64,000 nucleotides of DNA from Dipylidium caninum (taxonomy: Eukaryota; Platyhelminthes; Cestoda; Cyclophyllidea; Dipylidiidae): assembly GCA_017562135.1 (NCBI GenBank), contig QEYB01000368.1, positions 1,364,001 through 1,428,000 on the forward strand. Reading direction: 5' to 3'. This document shows positions 24,001 to 35,457 of this stretch, in pieces; positions within the stretch are counted from its first letter, which is position 1, and each line of letters opens with the position of its first letter. Below the pieces are notes generated by a model that saw only the letters and a program-made list of their open reading frames with translations, was not told where the DNA came from and searched no databases. A program made the position numbers and the translations under genes.

Positions 24001-27000
24001 AACTGCACATTACAACGTTACTTCGCTAAAAAGGCGCACATGTTCCTCCCAATCCAAAGCAAAAGAGTTTATGACTTGCACGACCACCTCGCGAATCACC
24101 TCTGGAGTATCGCCTGCCCATCCAAGGGGTCATCAATGCTCGTCCCCTTCGTTCCCTTCTTAACGGCCCCCCAGTGTATTCAAGTCATCACCTCATCTTC
24201 TCAGCCGCCTAAGGGAACACTAACCGCATCTGACTATTTTTACGTCCTGAAGACCGGAAAATAATTCGTGGTCAGGACGCGGGTGCTCAGGTTCTGCACT
24301 CGGGCATTCGACATCACCGGAGCTCCTCTGACTGGTGAGTGACTTCGCATTGCCACATGAAGACTCAAAGTTGCCAGTTGCCAATCGGCGCGACCTTCCA
24401 GTCGGCCAATCACGGGACCGCCGCTAGGTCAAATGTATTTCTCACCACATTCTGTTTTCCATTTATCCGAAGAATGGAATTCTTTAATGGAAATGCATGT
24501 TAACGAGCGAGGAGGCCCTCGAATTATTTTTCACCCACGGCGACGTCGTGGTGTGCCACCAGAAGATGACAGGAGAGGGAGGCTGTCGCGACCTCGAGGC
24601 AGCGCCTTTGTCCCATCATCGGCCAGTTCGCAGCAGTTAGAAAAACTGTTCACCGGCGAAAAGCCAACTCTTAACACTCGAGGCCTTCTTCGCTTTCACA
24701 AACCAGCAACCGGAGACGGTTGCGGCCAAATTGTGAAAACGCTTCTATTCATGCAAGCATACAAATAATAAACTTCCACAAAATCTGCTGCCTTTTATAC
24801 GAAAACGTAAGTATTGTTCAATAATACACTCTGCCATAGAAGTGGGCCTGAGATGCGCCGTAGGTTCACCAGGCCACACGCCACAGAAGCGCGTGTTTGC
24901 TTTCCGCCCGCCGCCAGGCGTGGTGCGGCCGGACGTCCCTTTGGCTCTTTTGGCCCTTTCGGCACTGTGTGAAGCCTCCCACTTAGCCGGACTGCGTTGG
25001 AGTGCGGCGCAGACGCTTGCTCACGACGCTGGCGAGACGATCCCCTCAATTGCTCGACAATTATTTTTAGAAATCACAAACGACTGAGTGGCTTTCCTCC
25101 TTCTTTCGCCTTTTCCCGTTTGTACAAAATATAGGAATTGATCTGGTAAATTTCCATGCCAAAAGAAGTTTACACGACCAGTTGAGCGATTTTCGCAGGA
25201 AACAATAAGTTGATGCGTGTGGATGCATCAGATCAACACCGTCCCTAAATTTTGCCCACCTCAATGCACACTCTTCGGCTGCCGGCTCATCATTTCGTCA
25301 CCGCCTGGTGTAATCCTTTTGGCCCGCGGCATTCCGGTGTCACCGCCCTCGAGGGGCCATTTTGAACTGCTTGCACCTTCTGTGATTCTCATTTTTCGTC
25401 GTTCAACACCTCTCACTTCCTCACTACCTTCTCCAGTGGACTCCCTCGTTTCGGGGAGCAACCCGTGGAGAAGTAATGCAATTCTCTTATCGAAAGCCGC
25501 AAACTTGAACTCGTCCTAACTTGAGCTGATCAGACCAATATCCTTATTTTTAGGACTCAAAGACTTTTCCCTTGCTACATTCGCTGCCAAGAGTGTTTAA
25601 GCTAATGCTGTGCTGAACTAACTAAACTCAGCTAAAGTGTAAGCCGAGCCCTGTCCACGAAAGTATTTCACTGAGAAATGTCGCTTCGCACCTCGTAAAT
25701 AATCAGATCCGGTGATAAAAATAAAGGAAGACTGCAGCGCCGCAGCAGTGTCGCTCGAGGTGGCGCATTAAACCGGCCAGGCGTCGCACCGGCGCCGCTT
25801 GAGCGCACAGGCTTAAATTGAGTGCAACCGAATCCTCTCCTCCGGTGGCACGTAAGTTGCCAGTCCGTGTCTTCGAAAAGGGGTCTGCGAAGTGCCTGTG
25901 CAAACAGAAAAGCGAGGGCTCCGTTTCCTTGAACTCCTCCTACGGGCATTGCTTTAAATGCACGAAGATCAAAGGTGGCCACATGTCACCGCAACGAGCG
26001 ATTTGGGCGCAGTCGCATAGAGTGCTGCAGGCGGGCGGGTGAGTTTCAAGGCAGAGTTTATTTCGACTCTCCGACTCGCAGTCACACTTATCAAAACAAA
26101 GAGATGCTGAGAAAAGCGGTCCCTTCTGCTACCGCACTCAAATAGGCCTGGGACTGGAGAATTCGCCTGCGCCGACCGATGAGCAGCAGCTCTGCGTGTC
26201 GTTGAGATGAGGGACGGTGGGGAGAAGTCACTACTTGCCATGTCGAGTAGGTTTCCCCTCTGGAGCAGATACCGTCCACCCAAATCGTCGCCACCTCCAC
26301 TCGCGCTATGCGGGCTTGTGACTCCAGTCTGGTTCGCACATTCCATATGATGCCAGTTGGCGCCTCCACGGATGACCTTGAAAGAAGACTGCTGTCCAGT
26401 TTCATCTTACACATTCGCGCTCGCGGTCCTCCCGTAGAAGGACAATTTATTAAGCTGACGATGCTATTGACGGCAGTAGGAAGTGCACGAGAGCGACGGA
26501 GGGATGCCACGTCCTCCGGGTGGTTGCCGTAGTTACTCACGCCGGAGGAGTCCACACCTTGCCGGCCCGGCAGGTGGACGGCCGAAGTGATCACGCGCGA
26601 CGAGGCAGGCGATGACCGTCCAAGGCTCGGTGGACAGACGACTCGCTCTTCCCGTCCCCCTCAGGCACACCCATTCAGCCAAGGAGCACGAGCAGCAGCA
26701 GCAGTCCTCCTCTGCGCTGTCTCCTTCTGCCGGGGGGAAGGCGTGTAGCGCTCCTTGTCCTCGTGGAAAATTGTTACTCAACTCACAATTCTGCTTTCCA
26801 CGCTCACCTGTTCCCTTAGTCACATGATCCTCTCAACATTCAGTGATTTTGATATTAATCCCGCCGAATGGAAAAGTGAACTTTGGGTGTAACTGAACGG
26901 GAGGCATCAAACTCATCAGGGAGTCAACCACTCCTCGTCGAGGGACGGGAGAGGTGGGGCTCCACGGGGCTGGCCGTCTCGTCTCTCCCGGCCCACTCCG

Positions 27001-27196
27001 CGGACTGGGAACCCCAGCGTCAACGCGTCAGGCTGGTTGTCCGATCTCGCGTGCGGACTTTTGCTAAAATAAGGCTGCGTGGAAGAAATTCGAGTAAAAA
27101 GGCAGCGGAGAATTACGTAACTCTTGTCGGTCTAGTGATTCATGCCGCCGTTGCCCTGGGTTGTCCCAATTTGCGACTTAATTACGCGACGCCCGA

Positions 27197-27217
27197 AGAG
27201 AGAGAGAGAGAGAGAGA
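27197..27217. repeat. (GA)n microsatellite
   Basis: About ten copies of the dinucleotide GA lie in a row in the GC-rich intergenic region. Confidence 0.9.
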
Positions 27218-29261
27218 AAGACAACCCCGTTAGGGTGCCTGCTCGTGGTCTCCTCTTTCGCGTTTCCGGTGCCCGCTGGTTTTCGTGTGCGTATGTGCGT
27301 GTTTTGAATTTCGCAGCCTCGATGGGTTTCCAAGCATATCATCACTTGGTGGCGCCAGCAGAGCTGTTAGAGAAACGCTTCGTGGGAGGATACATGGGAG
27401 AGAAGGTCACCCTCATCCGAAATGCAAGTCATTCGGTGTTTTTGCCTACTACTTAAGCCTCTAAGTAACGCGTTCTGCTCCCTGCGCAGCGCAGAGCGAG
27501 GAGGAAGAGTGAGAGGGCGCGGCGTGCGTGCATGCGTGCGCGCGTGCATGGAGGAGGGCTGATTCCCCTTTTGATGTTGAAGCCAACCTGCCACACGCCC
27601 GGTAGACGCCGGTTTCTTCGCAGTGGACTTCTTTCTGGTCAGACGGCCGCGTTGTGATGGCTGCCCAGAAGCGATTTTTTCGCGTGCTTGGACGACTACG
27701 TTGCCGGGTGTTCGAGCATGGAGACAAACTCCACGGTCTTCCCATGTCGCACGTTTCTGTGAATAAGTATGCCAAGTCACTCCTCGCAGAACTGACAATG
27801 TTGCGCGTATTTGCCCTCGGTGTGCTGGTAGGCTCACTGACTCAAGCACGTTCGTTCTTGCGGACTCGATGTAGCGGCGGATGGGCCATTCATATGGGCG
27901 GATCGCGCAAAGCACCCACCGCTCCGTCGTGCGCATTCCTCCAACACTGGAAGCACGAATGTTCACAACTCGCTGTGCCGTGAGAGCAGGCGCCCCTCGA
28001 AAATACAACACGGCGACGACAACGACGGCAATGCGCTCCGCTGGCGCATTGTGGAGACGCGGAGGATACCAAGTCGCAGGTGACAGTCCAACCCTTCGTC
28101 TCCTCCTGTGTCCTGCCACGTGCCTATTTACAGTTGACATGCCACAACCGCAGACTGAAGGGCCTGCAACCTCTTCCGTCAGTCGCATCCTGGGTCTCTA
28201 GGGGCATCGTTCCTCTTTTAGCGAGATGCTACCCTACAGAACGTCCGCGGCGATACGCTCGGTGAGGAGGACGCTGGCTGCCCGCCAACGCGCAGGCAGG
28301 CACGTGCAGCCCCCTCATCACCGCAGCGGAGGAGAGGCGATGGCGACAGGCGTGTTTATGGTGGCGCCAGGTCTTAGTGCGCACATAACGGGCATATGCG
28401 CGGTTGGAATCTCCCTCTGCCCTCTGCAATCTCTTCGTCTTCTCCCGGATGACCGCTTTTCGTGGTGAAAACACCGCTTCTGACCAGACCATGCCGTGAA
28501 AGGCAGCACCGGTTGGTCACTGCATTCTACAAGTCACCTCCGAGGGTAAAACTCATTTCCACTCACACCCTTCCACTAGCCCACTGACCAACGGCGATTG
28601 AACTGCCCGGGCTGGTGCGCTCCGCAAAGTATCGCATCTCCATGGTGTCTACGGGCGATCACGAACGCTGGCAGCACCTCGCGCTTATGGGGGACTTCGT
28701 CAAAATCGGCCACTAATCGCGAACCGGGGCAAGTGCAAAGCATGCCCGACCGACGCGGGTTTAATCGTAACGGCGCAAGGGAATTGGCAACTCACCAACT
28801 CCCCTTAGGGGCTGGTGGCTGGCCATTGGCCACTGATACCATTTACTGCTCGAGACGATATTCCTAATGCCATTCAAGAGTCAATGGGGCGTGAGCGGCT
28901 GGAGGCGGAGGCACTAGAGGCCACCTACCCGACTTCACTCAAACGAGTCCGCAATAAATTCAATCTAATTATGCATTCACCCAAGCATAAAAGCAGTAAG
29001 GAGGCTTAGGGGAGGCATCGTGCTCTTATTTTGACCATCTCCGAGTCGACGCGGAAGCTCTCGTGGACTGGAGTGGGTGAGATTAGCCCTTTGTAACGAC
29101 CACTCCGTGGGCGACGAGGATCCGCCATTAAGTAGGACTTGGAAGACAACCCTGAGATCTGCTTTTGGTGAGTTCGATGCTCGAGAACGTTCGTAACCTC
29201 GCCATCTTCGCCGACTTCCCCTCTCCCTCTTCCGCTTTCCCCTCGCTTTACGCCCCGATCT

Positions 29262-29265
<4 letters not shown>

Positions 29266-29293
<28 letters not shown>
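29266..29293. repeat. (CA)n microsatellite
   Basis: About fourteen perfect copies of CA are preceded by a pyrimidine-rich stretch from about 29215. This is a likely polymorphic marker. Confidence 0.92.
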
Positions 29294-29442
29294 TTATTGT
29301 CATTTAGTTCGAATATTGCCTCGTGTATTTTAGGTGGCCGAGGTGGTTCACACAAGTCGAGCTCGTGCATGAATACGCGCATTGTACATGAATCATAACT
29401 GAGGTTTTAATTGGAGCACCTGTGTTAACCCCGCGCCGTCGT

Positions 29443-29461
29443 CCGCCCGCCCGCCCGCCCC
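29443..29461. repeat. (CGCC)n tetranucleotide repeat
   Basis: Short run of CGCC units in GC-rich intergenic DNA. A similar C-rich run occurs at 42478-42502. Confidence 0.8.
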
Positions 29462-31382
29462 TTCCCCCACTACGCCACAACACCCCCAATTAGGGGACTC
29501 GGGGATGAATTATTGGCTCTGACTGGGGCGGAGAGATAATTGAATATCGCAGAGCGGCTACCTCATTTCGTCGTCCTCCTGTGCGGGTGTGCGCGGTTAT
29601 TAAAATGGCATTCCTCTCGCAGTGGACAAACCCTCTAACCCCCCGAACCGCGGGTACCGTTACGTGCTTCTTTCGCCTCAAAGGCACAACGAAGTTAAAG
29701 GCGACAGACGACGAGTTGGCGACTGAGTTGTCGCGCGAGGCCAGTGCCAGCGGAGGAAAGGGGGCTCCCCGAGGCCGGGGGCGCGCGCGAGTGCGGACTG
29801 CCCGCCTCGTGCCTGCTGGCCCGTCTGGTGAGGGAGAGCCGTCTCTGCGACCAGTCGAGGCGAGGCATTAACCCAAGAACACGCCCACCGGCCGCTGCGT
29901 GCATCGGGCGGTACGTGCCCGCTTCGTGGACAGCCATCCACGAGGCGACGGCCCAGCGCCCACGCGGGAGGCAGGCGAGGCTGTGTGGCACCCGTCGGCC
30001 TGCTCGACGGGCCCGCGCTCACTGCTCACCTAGGCCGTGCACTTAAAAACAGTGCAAGTCGCTTCTTCCCTCTTATTCATATCCTCATTAGCCATTCACG
30101 TGGCGATAACATTCCACCTGGTGATTACGCGTTTTCCGTCAATGTCAGCATGACCTCAGAACTGAGGTCTCATTACCAATACGCAACAGCGCTGGATTTA
30201 GCAGAGCGCTATTATCATTGGACTATAGGCTGCAGTGGGGAATAAGTGACGAGAGGCGAAGTCCATGCTCGCATACCTGGTCTCTCCGGGGTCTCGTCGC
30301 TCCCTTCCTCCTGGCAATTTGGCGCTTTTTTAGAAAAATACTCCTTCCAGCAGAGCCGACACACACACACACCCTCACTCTCCCTCCTACCTGAGAGCTG
30401 GCTGAAGGCATGGCAGAGAAGGGATCACAAATTTAGTGAACCACGCACAAGGCGGTCCCAATGCAGCGAGGCGTTTGTGGCCGACCACGTGGTCTGCCGC
30501 GAGTGGAGGCAACGAGTGGCGGTCTTACGGTGCGCTATTGCCTCCCCGACCCCACCCGACCCCCACCCCCGGGCACGTTGATGCCCCGAGGCGAAAGGGC
30601 CTGATGGAGCAGGGAGCCGGCGGGTTGGTCGCTGCTCGTAGCCACGTATTTGTTTAACCGCACCTTGGGTTTGCCCCATCTCCACCCTACTAACGCCTTG
30701 TCGTCCGCACCGCCCCCACCCCCACGTCCGTTTCAAATCACACCTGATCGGGGCGCGCAGAGCACATTTGGATGCCTTATCTAAACATCATCAAAGTCGT
30801 GTTAGGCGCGCCGGACAGTGCATTCGACTAAATTGCATTCATTTAACGGGGAGGCCACATTTCAAGAAAGGCGTCGGTCTGCTTGGCTATCAACTCGCTG
30901 AATGCATAGCGAGAAACCGTGCAGATGTCAAGTTGGTATTTACCTCAGCTACACAGCACGGACTGCTTCACAAGTGGCGTGCGACGGGATGAAACACTTC
31001 GATTTCGAGCGGGAGGGTGGGGCGCAAGCTATGCTGGCCCCCGACCGCCAAATTTGTGGCTCGTAGGCCCTGTTCGGAGGCACTGGCCTCTTCGTTTCTT
31101 CCAGGGCCAGTTGTCAGCGTCCATCCGACCCACCGACGGTTAATGGTATCGTGGCCTCGGTGGAAGTGCACACTGCCGCCTTCGATACATGCGACAGGCA
31201 GGACAAGCTGCTACATGGCCTCAGTGACCGTTGTAATTAAAATAAACTTAATTTTAAATTGCGACATCTGGTGCAGCTTGCACATTTGTCCTAATTAAAA
31301 CTCTGTGTGCATATTCTGATGCCCACATAATGCATTGCTCGCAATCTCGCGCTTAGGTGGTTACACACGCTCTTGTTAGCAA

Positions 31383-31497
31383 ACGCACACGCACACACAC
31401 AAACACACACGCACACACATACCACAGATTTACGACGTGACGCGTTCTACGCTCCCGCCTCCCGCCCTCCCGCTCTCTCCGCCTCTCTCTCTCTCTC
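31383..31497. repeat. Interrupted (CA)n followed by (CT)n repeats
   Basis: An interrupted CA/CG-rich dinucleotide run at 31383-31419 is followed, after a short spacer, by a polypyrimidine stretch that ends in a CT run at about 31483-31497. Confidence 0.8.
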
Positions 31498-32816
31498 GGC
31501 CTCCAGCGTCCTTCCACCGCGCAACTTCTGCGCGTTGGGTGGATAGCTGACTGGGCGGAAAGGTGGTTGGCAAAGCTTAGTGACCACCCATAGAATGCAA
31601 GGTCACCACAACTGTTAGAGACTATGCCTGTTTGATGTTTCGATACACAGGTAGGAATACTTTGTATCCACTTGGATACACACGGCATCGGGCGCTGGTC
31701 GCAGCTCCACTCACCTACTGTTCTAATCAGACGACCCACTAAGCATCCCTGGTTGGAGGGGGTTTGGCACACGGGGGCCTCACTTTCGCGGAGAAGAAGG
31801 CGAAAATAGGGGGGAGCCGCAGGAGCAGCTCTGACGCAGTGCCGTAGCCAGGATCAGCAAGGACGCCCGTGCCCCGTACGCTGAATTGTGTCTGTGACAA
31901 GAAGCGGGCCCCGTATGCACTGCGCGGTTCCTGCAACCCCGCTCAATTGTAGAATGAGAATATTAAGACGGCAGTTCTCACCCCGAATAAAGCACACTTT
32001 TATTAGGTAATTACGCAGAGGGTCGTTTCGGGTTTGGAATGGCCTTTCCAAAGAATGAATAATGAGAGAACCCTTCGAGCTCCATTCTACATGTTTGAGG
32101 TTGTTAGAGCATCCTCCTCCAAGTGGAACCATATAATTTTCAGCTAGCAGCTGGATTAGAAAAAAGCACTCTTCTTCTCTTGGTGAGTCGATGAGTGTCA
32201 GACTCTGAAGTCAACTTTGTTTAGAGGGAAAAGCGCTAGACCTCGCAGGAAGGGCCGAGGCTGGTAACACCCAAACACTGAACGCAACGATGTCTTTACG
32301 AAGGCCGAATGGCGGATGACATGCCTGTGTCCCGGGTCTATTTAGGGCCTTAGGGGGGGGAGGAGGAGGAGGAGACGCAGAACTCTTATGGCCACGAACC
32401 GGATGATTAAGAGGAGGAGCAACAGAGCAAGCGGCTGTGGGCGAGGGGGGGCGAGGTGGGGAGGCAGGCAGGCAGGCGCCCGTTGGCCAGAGGGCAAGGG
32501 GTGGCCTCTCGCGCTCACGAGGGTGAACGCGCGTCGCGGTGCGTCCGTGCACAGACGAGGTCTGCGGTGTCTCCAATCAGCACCAGCCCCATTAAGGCCT
32601 CCTCCAATCAACATGCGGGGCTTACTTGCTATCTGCCATACGCGTACTAAGGAGTAAACACTCGCGTAAGTATTCCACCAACCACACGCCAGGCGGGGTG
32701 AGAGCCGCGCGCAGATGTGCGCGCACGTATGCATAGAGCGGATACGCTACAGGGGAGGAAATTCCACCCCACTATTCCTGGTCAAATTCCAACTGATCCT
32801 TTTGAGCTCTGCTGCC

Positions 32817-34913
32817 ATGCTCTCCGTAACCACGACTGCGTCGGGCGAAACAATGCGCGTGAGCAACGCTGCCATCGAAAAGGGTGAAGCAGAGACCTTC
32901 GATGCTTCCATCTCCACGGAAAGTGACACCAAACTTAAACGGCCCTCGACAGGTGCGGACTCCTCAAAAGGATCAAACAAGCCACCACGTCTTCAGGAGT
33001 TCCAACCACTCAAATGTCGGTGCGAACGTTCCTTTGTGGGAATTGCTGAATTCGTGCTACACGCCCAAACCTGTTCCGATTTGGGCATCCCAATGGAAAA
33101 TGCGGTCGACCTAAGTTTCCCATCCCAACGGCCGACTAAAACGGACTCGGCGAAAGTGGTGTCGCCGCCCACTCCTGACGCGCTCGATCTCACCGTCCGC
33201 AGTTCCGAATCGGCGACAGCGAGTTTAATGACCACGAACCCCACCCTGACCTGTCCAGAGTGCAAGGCGAACACGGTCAGTCACATGCACTTGTTGCGCC
33301 ACTTTGAATCCGCTCACAGCGCTTACGGGAACTACACGTGCTCCTGCGGCGTAGAATTCGGTTGGCTTCCCGCTTTTCTGAGTCACCACTTTCTTTGTCC
33401 AATGATGTCCCCTAAAATCGCGCAAAATGTCACTTTTGACAGCACATTCGCCAAGAAGCACATTCCTCTACAACTGAAGCAAGCGAAGCCGCCGGTGGTG
33501 GGTGGTCAACCGCATCCCGACCTCTCACGCCCGTTCAAGTGTTGCCACTGCGTGAAGTCGTTCAAATCGAAGGCCCTGCTCGACCAGCACATGCACATTC
33601 ATTACCCGCCGAAGTACACGTGCCGCTACTGTGCAAAAAAGTATCGGTGGCCCCCGGTTTTCTATCACCACCAACGCACATGCAAGAAGCGGCCCTCCTC
33701 AATGACAGTCAATGTTACAGCGAGCACTTCCTCACTCGCTCGAGTCAGTGAAGCCACGCCAAGTCGTGGTTATGCGCCTCGTACACCGCAAGCAGCTACG
33801 TATCAATTTCCAGTACCACCGCCGCCACCTCCTATCGCTATTCCACCGCCTTATCTACTCACCTCCTCAGCACAAGAACCCCGACACCCACTTCCTCCCG
33901 CTCTAGTACTCTCCCCACCGCCACCACCGCCACCGCCGCCACCGCCCCCAGCATTCGTAGGGCCCTGGGAGAGGAGAGACATGAGCACGCTTCCGAATGC
34001 GAGCGCCCTACGCTTTCCTGCTCTTCCCCTGCCCCTCGGAGTGGATCCAGAGCTTCTCCGCTTTCCTCCACCGCCTCCGTTGCCACTACCGCCGCTGCCG
34101 ATGTTGCCATTCTATGCCGCGTTGCAGAATCAAACCTCCAACCTCTGCCTCGGCGGCGCTGTTCTGAATGAGCCGTCCTCCCCCGTGACGTGTCTGTGTG
34201 GGAGTGTTTTCGAGGGTCTCTCGCCTTACCTCAGTCACATCACTGCTTGCACACTTTTCGGCAGAGCTCTCAGTATTCCTCCACCCTCTTTAGATGAGAC
34301 TAATTCCACACTGTTCTTGGCAAATATGATTTCTGTGCTTGAAAAGTGCAAACCGGAATTCTTCCAACAGTTCCTCATTCGCAATTCGGTCCAGAGTGAA
34401 GCCCAAGACAGTGGGGGCAATTCGTGCGACCAGTGTGGCAAGGAGTTTTCTTCCCGTCTCTCACTGAAGCAGCACGTGGAGGGCAAACACAGCACCGAGG
34501 GGAAGTATCAGTGTCCTGGTTGCGCGAAGCGATACCGCTGGGGCGCCTCTTACTACTACCACAAGAAGTCCTGCCCTGCTGTGTCTCGCGATGAAGAAGA
34601 CACTTCCATGGAAGATGAGCCCTGCACATCGCCTCCGACTGGGCCGAAAGTGGAGGACAGTGGGATGTGTGCTGTCATGCTCTTCCAGGCGGCCGCGAAG
34701 GGGTTGTCGGAGCATCAGGCGCCCAACAGCATTCAGCCACCCGCGTCGCCGACCCACCAGCAAATGCTGTTGTTGCACGAGGGTGTGAGCGACGGCTTTT
34801 CGGGACCGGATAACGAGAAACACGACATCGCCGAGGAGACAAGAAAGAAGAGTACTAGACCAGGAGCACGACGCAACAGTGTAAGTTCACCCTTCCATTT
34901 TAATTGTCATTAG
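32817..34913 (+). CDS. Zinc-finger protein with alternating C2H2 and C2HC fingers
   Basis: I do not recognise the exact family; it is probably a nuclear DNA-binding regulator. The frame is open from 32715, but the ATG at 32817 is the most natural start. From that Met, eight zinc-binding units are visible at residues 66-86, 146-167, 175-194, 242-262, 269-289, 460-479, 538-559 and 567-587. Units 2, 4 and 7 are classical C2H2. The others end in H-x3-C, and three of these open with C-x-C (CRC, CSC, CLC). Pairs share the pattern of a C2H2 finger followed by a C-x2-C or C-x-C finger with an aromatic core (KYRW, RYRW). Residues 333-432 are proline-rich, with a run of 13 prolines. AVDLS and ALDLT near residues 96-125 resemble CtBP-binding motifs. 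A perfect donor GTAAGT at 34881 (phase 0, after residue 688) suggests the coding region continues in an unidentified exon. If it is not used, the frame stops at 34911-34913. Confidence 0.85.
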   Translation: MLSVTTTASGETMRVSNAAIEKGEAETFDASISTESDTKLKRPSTGADSSKGSNKPPRLQEFQPLKCRCERSFVGIAEFVLHAQTCSDLGIPMENAVDLSFPSQRPTKTDSAKVVSPPTPDALDLTVRSSESATASLMTTNPTLTCPECKANTVSHMHLLRHFESAHSAYGNYTCSCGVEFGWLPAFLSHHFLCPMMSPKIAQNVTFDSTFAKKHIPLQLKQAKPPVVGGQPHPDLSRPFKCCHCVKSFKSKALLDQHMHIHYPPKYTCRYCAKKYRWPPVFYHHQRTCKKRPSSMTVNVTASTSSLARVSEATPSRGYAPRTPQAATYQFPVPPPPPPIAIPPPYLLTSSAQEPRHPLPPALVLSPPPPPPPPPPPPAFVGPWERRDMSTLPNASALRFPALPLPLGVDPELLRFPPPPPLPLPPLPMLPFYAALQNQTSNLCLGGAVLNEPSSPVTCLCGSVFEGLSPYLSHITACTLFGRALSIPPPSLDETNSTLFLANMISVLEKCKPEFFQQFLIRNSVQSEAQDSGGNSCDQCGKEFSSRLSLKQHVEGKHSTEGKYQCPGCAKRYRWGASYYYHKKSCPAVSRDEEDTSMEDEPCTSPPTGPKVEDSGMCAVMLFQAAAKGLSEHQAPNSIQPPASPTHQQMLLLHEGVSDGFSGPDNEKHDIAEETRKKSTRPGARRNSVSSPFHFNCH
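33903..33952 (+). repeat. Coding CCN repeat (poly-proline run)
   Basis: An imperfect CCACCG/CCGCCA triplet repeat inside the zinc-finger gene encodes a run of 13 prolines, which is prone to length variation. It lies between finger groups and may form a flexible or SH3/WW-binding linker. Confidence 0.85.
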
Positions 34914-35427
34914 TAACTTAAAAAATTAAAACCTACGAAGAAGGGAAGGAGAGCCATACGATGCCTAAAAGCAGCGATAACCTAAAATAACTGCCTGGCG
35001 ATGGAGTCAAATTCCTGAGATCCCGTCGATTCCCTAAGGTCCGGAGCATCAAACCGCATTCCGCGCTTAACTGGGGCGGTTGAGATAATTACGAAATCAC
35101 TTTCTCTGCGATCAACTGCGTCGGTTGTTTGTGGCAAGGCCTCGGACTGGTGTGTGGAGGGGGAAGGTGAAATGTCACCGCACTCGTATCTCTCAGCGCT
35201 CTGAAGAGGCCACTTTACGAGTGTAGGCAAGATTTCTAACGCTATGAGGCGTGACAAGCCGGCGAGGGTGGATATCTCAAATTGTGCCGCGGACACACCC
35301 AACATCGCCGAATGCGGTCTGCTGGCCCGCGCAGTCCCGCGGAGGCCGCTTCCTCACGGAGCCACTGGTCGACTGCTGGCGTAGTTAGTGCCGCGGCGGC
35401 ATTGGCGGGAGGAGTGAAGAAGTGCGC

Positions 35428-35457
35428 GGAGGGCGGAGGGCGGAGGGCGGCGGGCGG
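35428..35457. repeat. GGAGGGC tandem repeat
   Basis: Several 7-8 nt G-rich units in tandem (GGAGGGC, then CGGGCGG) lie about 550 bp after the zinc-finger exon. Runs of three G on one strand give some potential for quadruplex formation. Confidence 0.75.

Larger units (their letters stand above)
21001..32816. other. Long intergenic region, becoming GC-rich from about 23.4 kb
   Basis: I find no supported gene in this 11.8 kb. The first part is AT-rich; from about 23.4 kb the sequence is GC- and CpG-rich, with overlapping open frames on several strands (for example 23401-24010, 25217-25519, 26091-26594 and 27367-28188). That pattern is expected when stop codons become rare, and none shows a domain or good exon borders. 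Microsatellites are frequent from 27 kb on. The right end should contain the promoter and 5' region of the zinc-finger gene. Confidence 0.5.

Noticed and set aside
26091..26594. 167-codon minus-strand open frame
   Set aside because: No recognisable family or splice context; it lies in GC-rich DNA where long frames arise by chance.
27367..28188. 273-codon minus-strand open frame
   Set aside because: Arginine-, serine- and proline-rich composition typical of a GC-rich shadow frame; other frames here are open too; no domain or exon borders.
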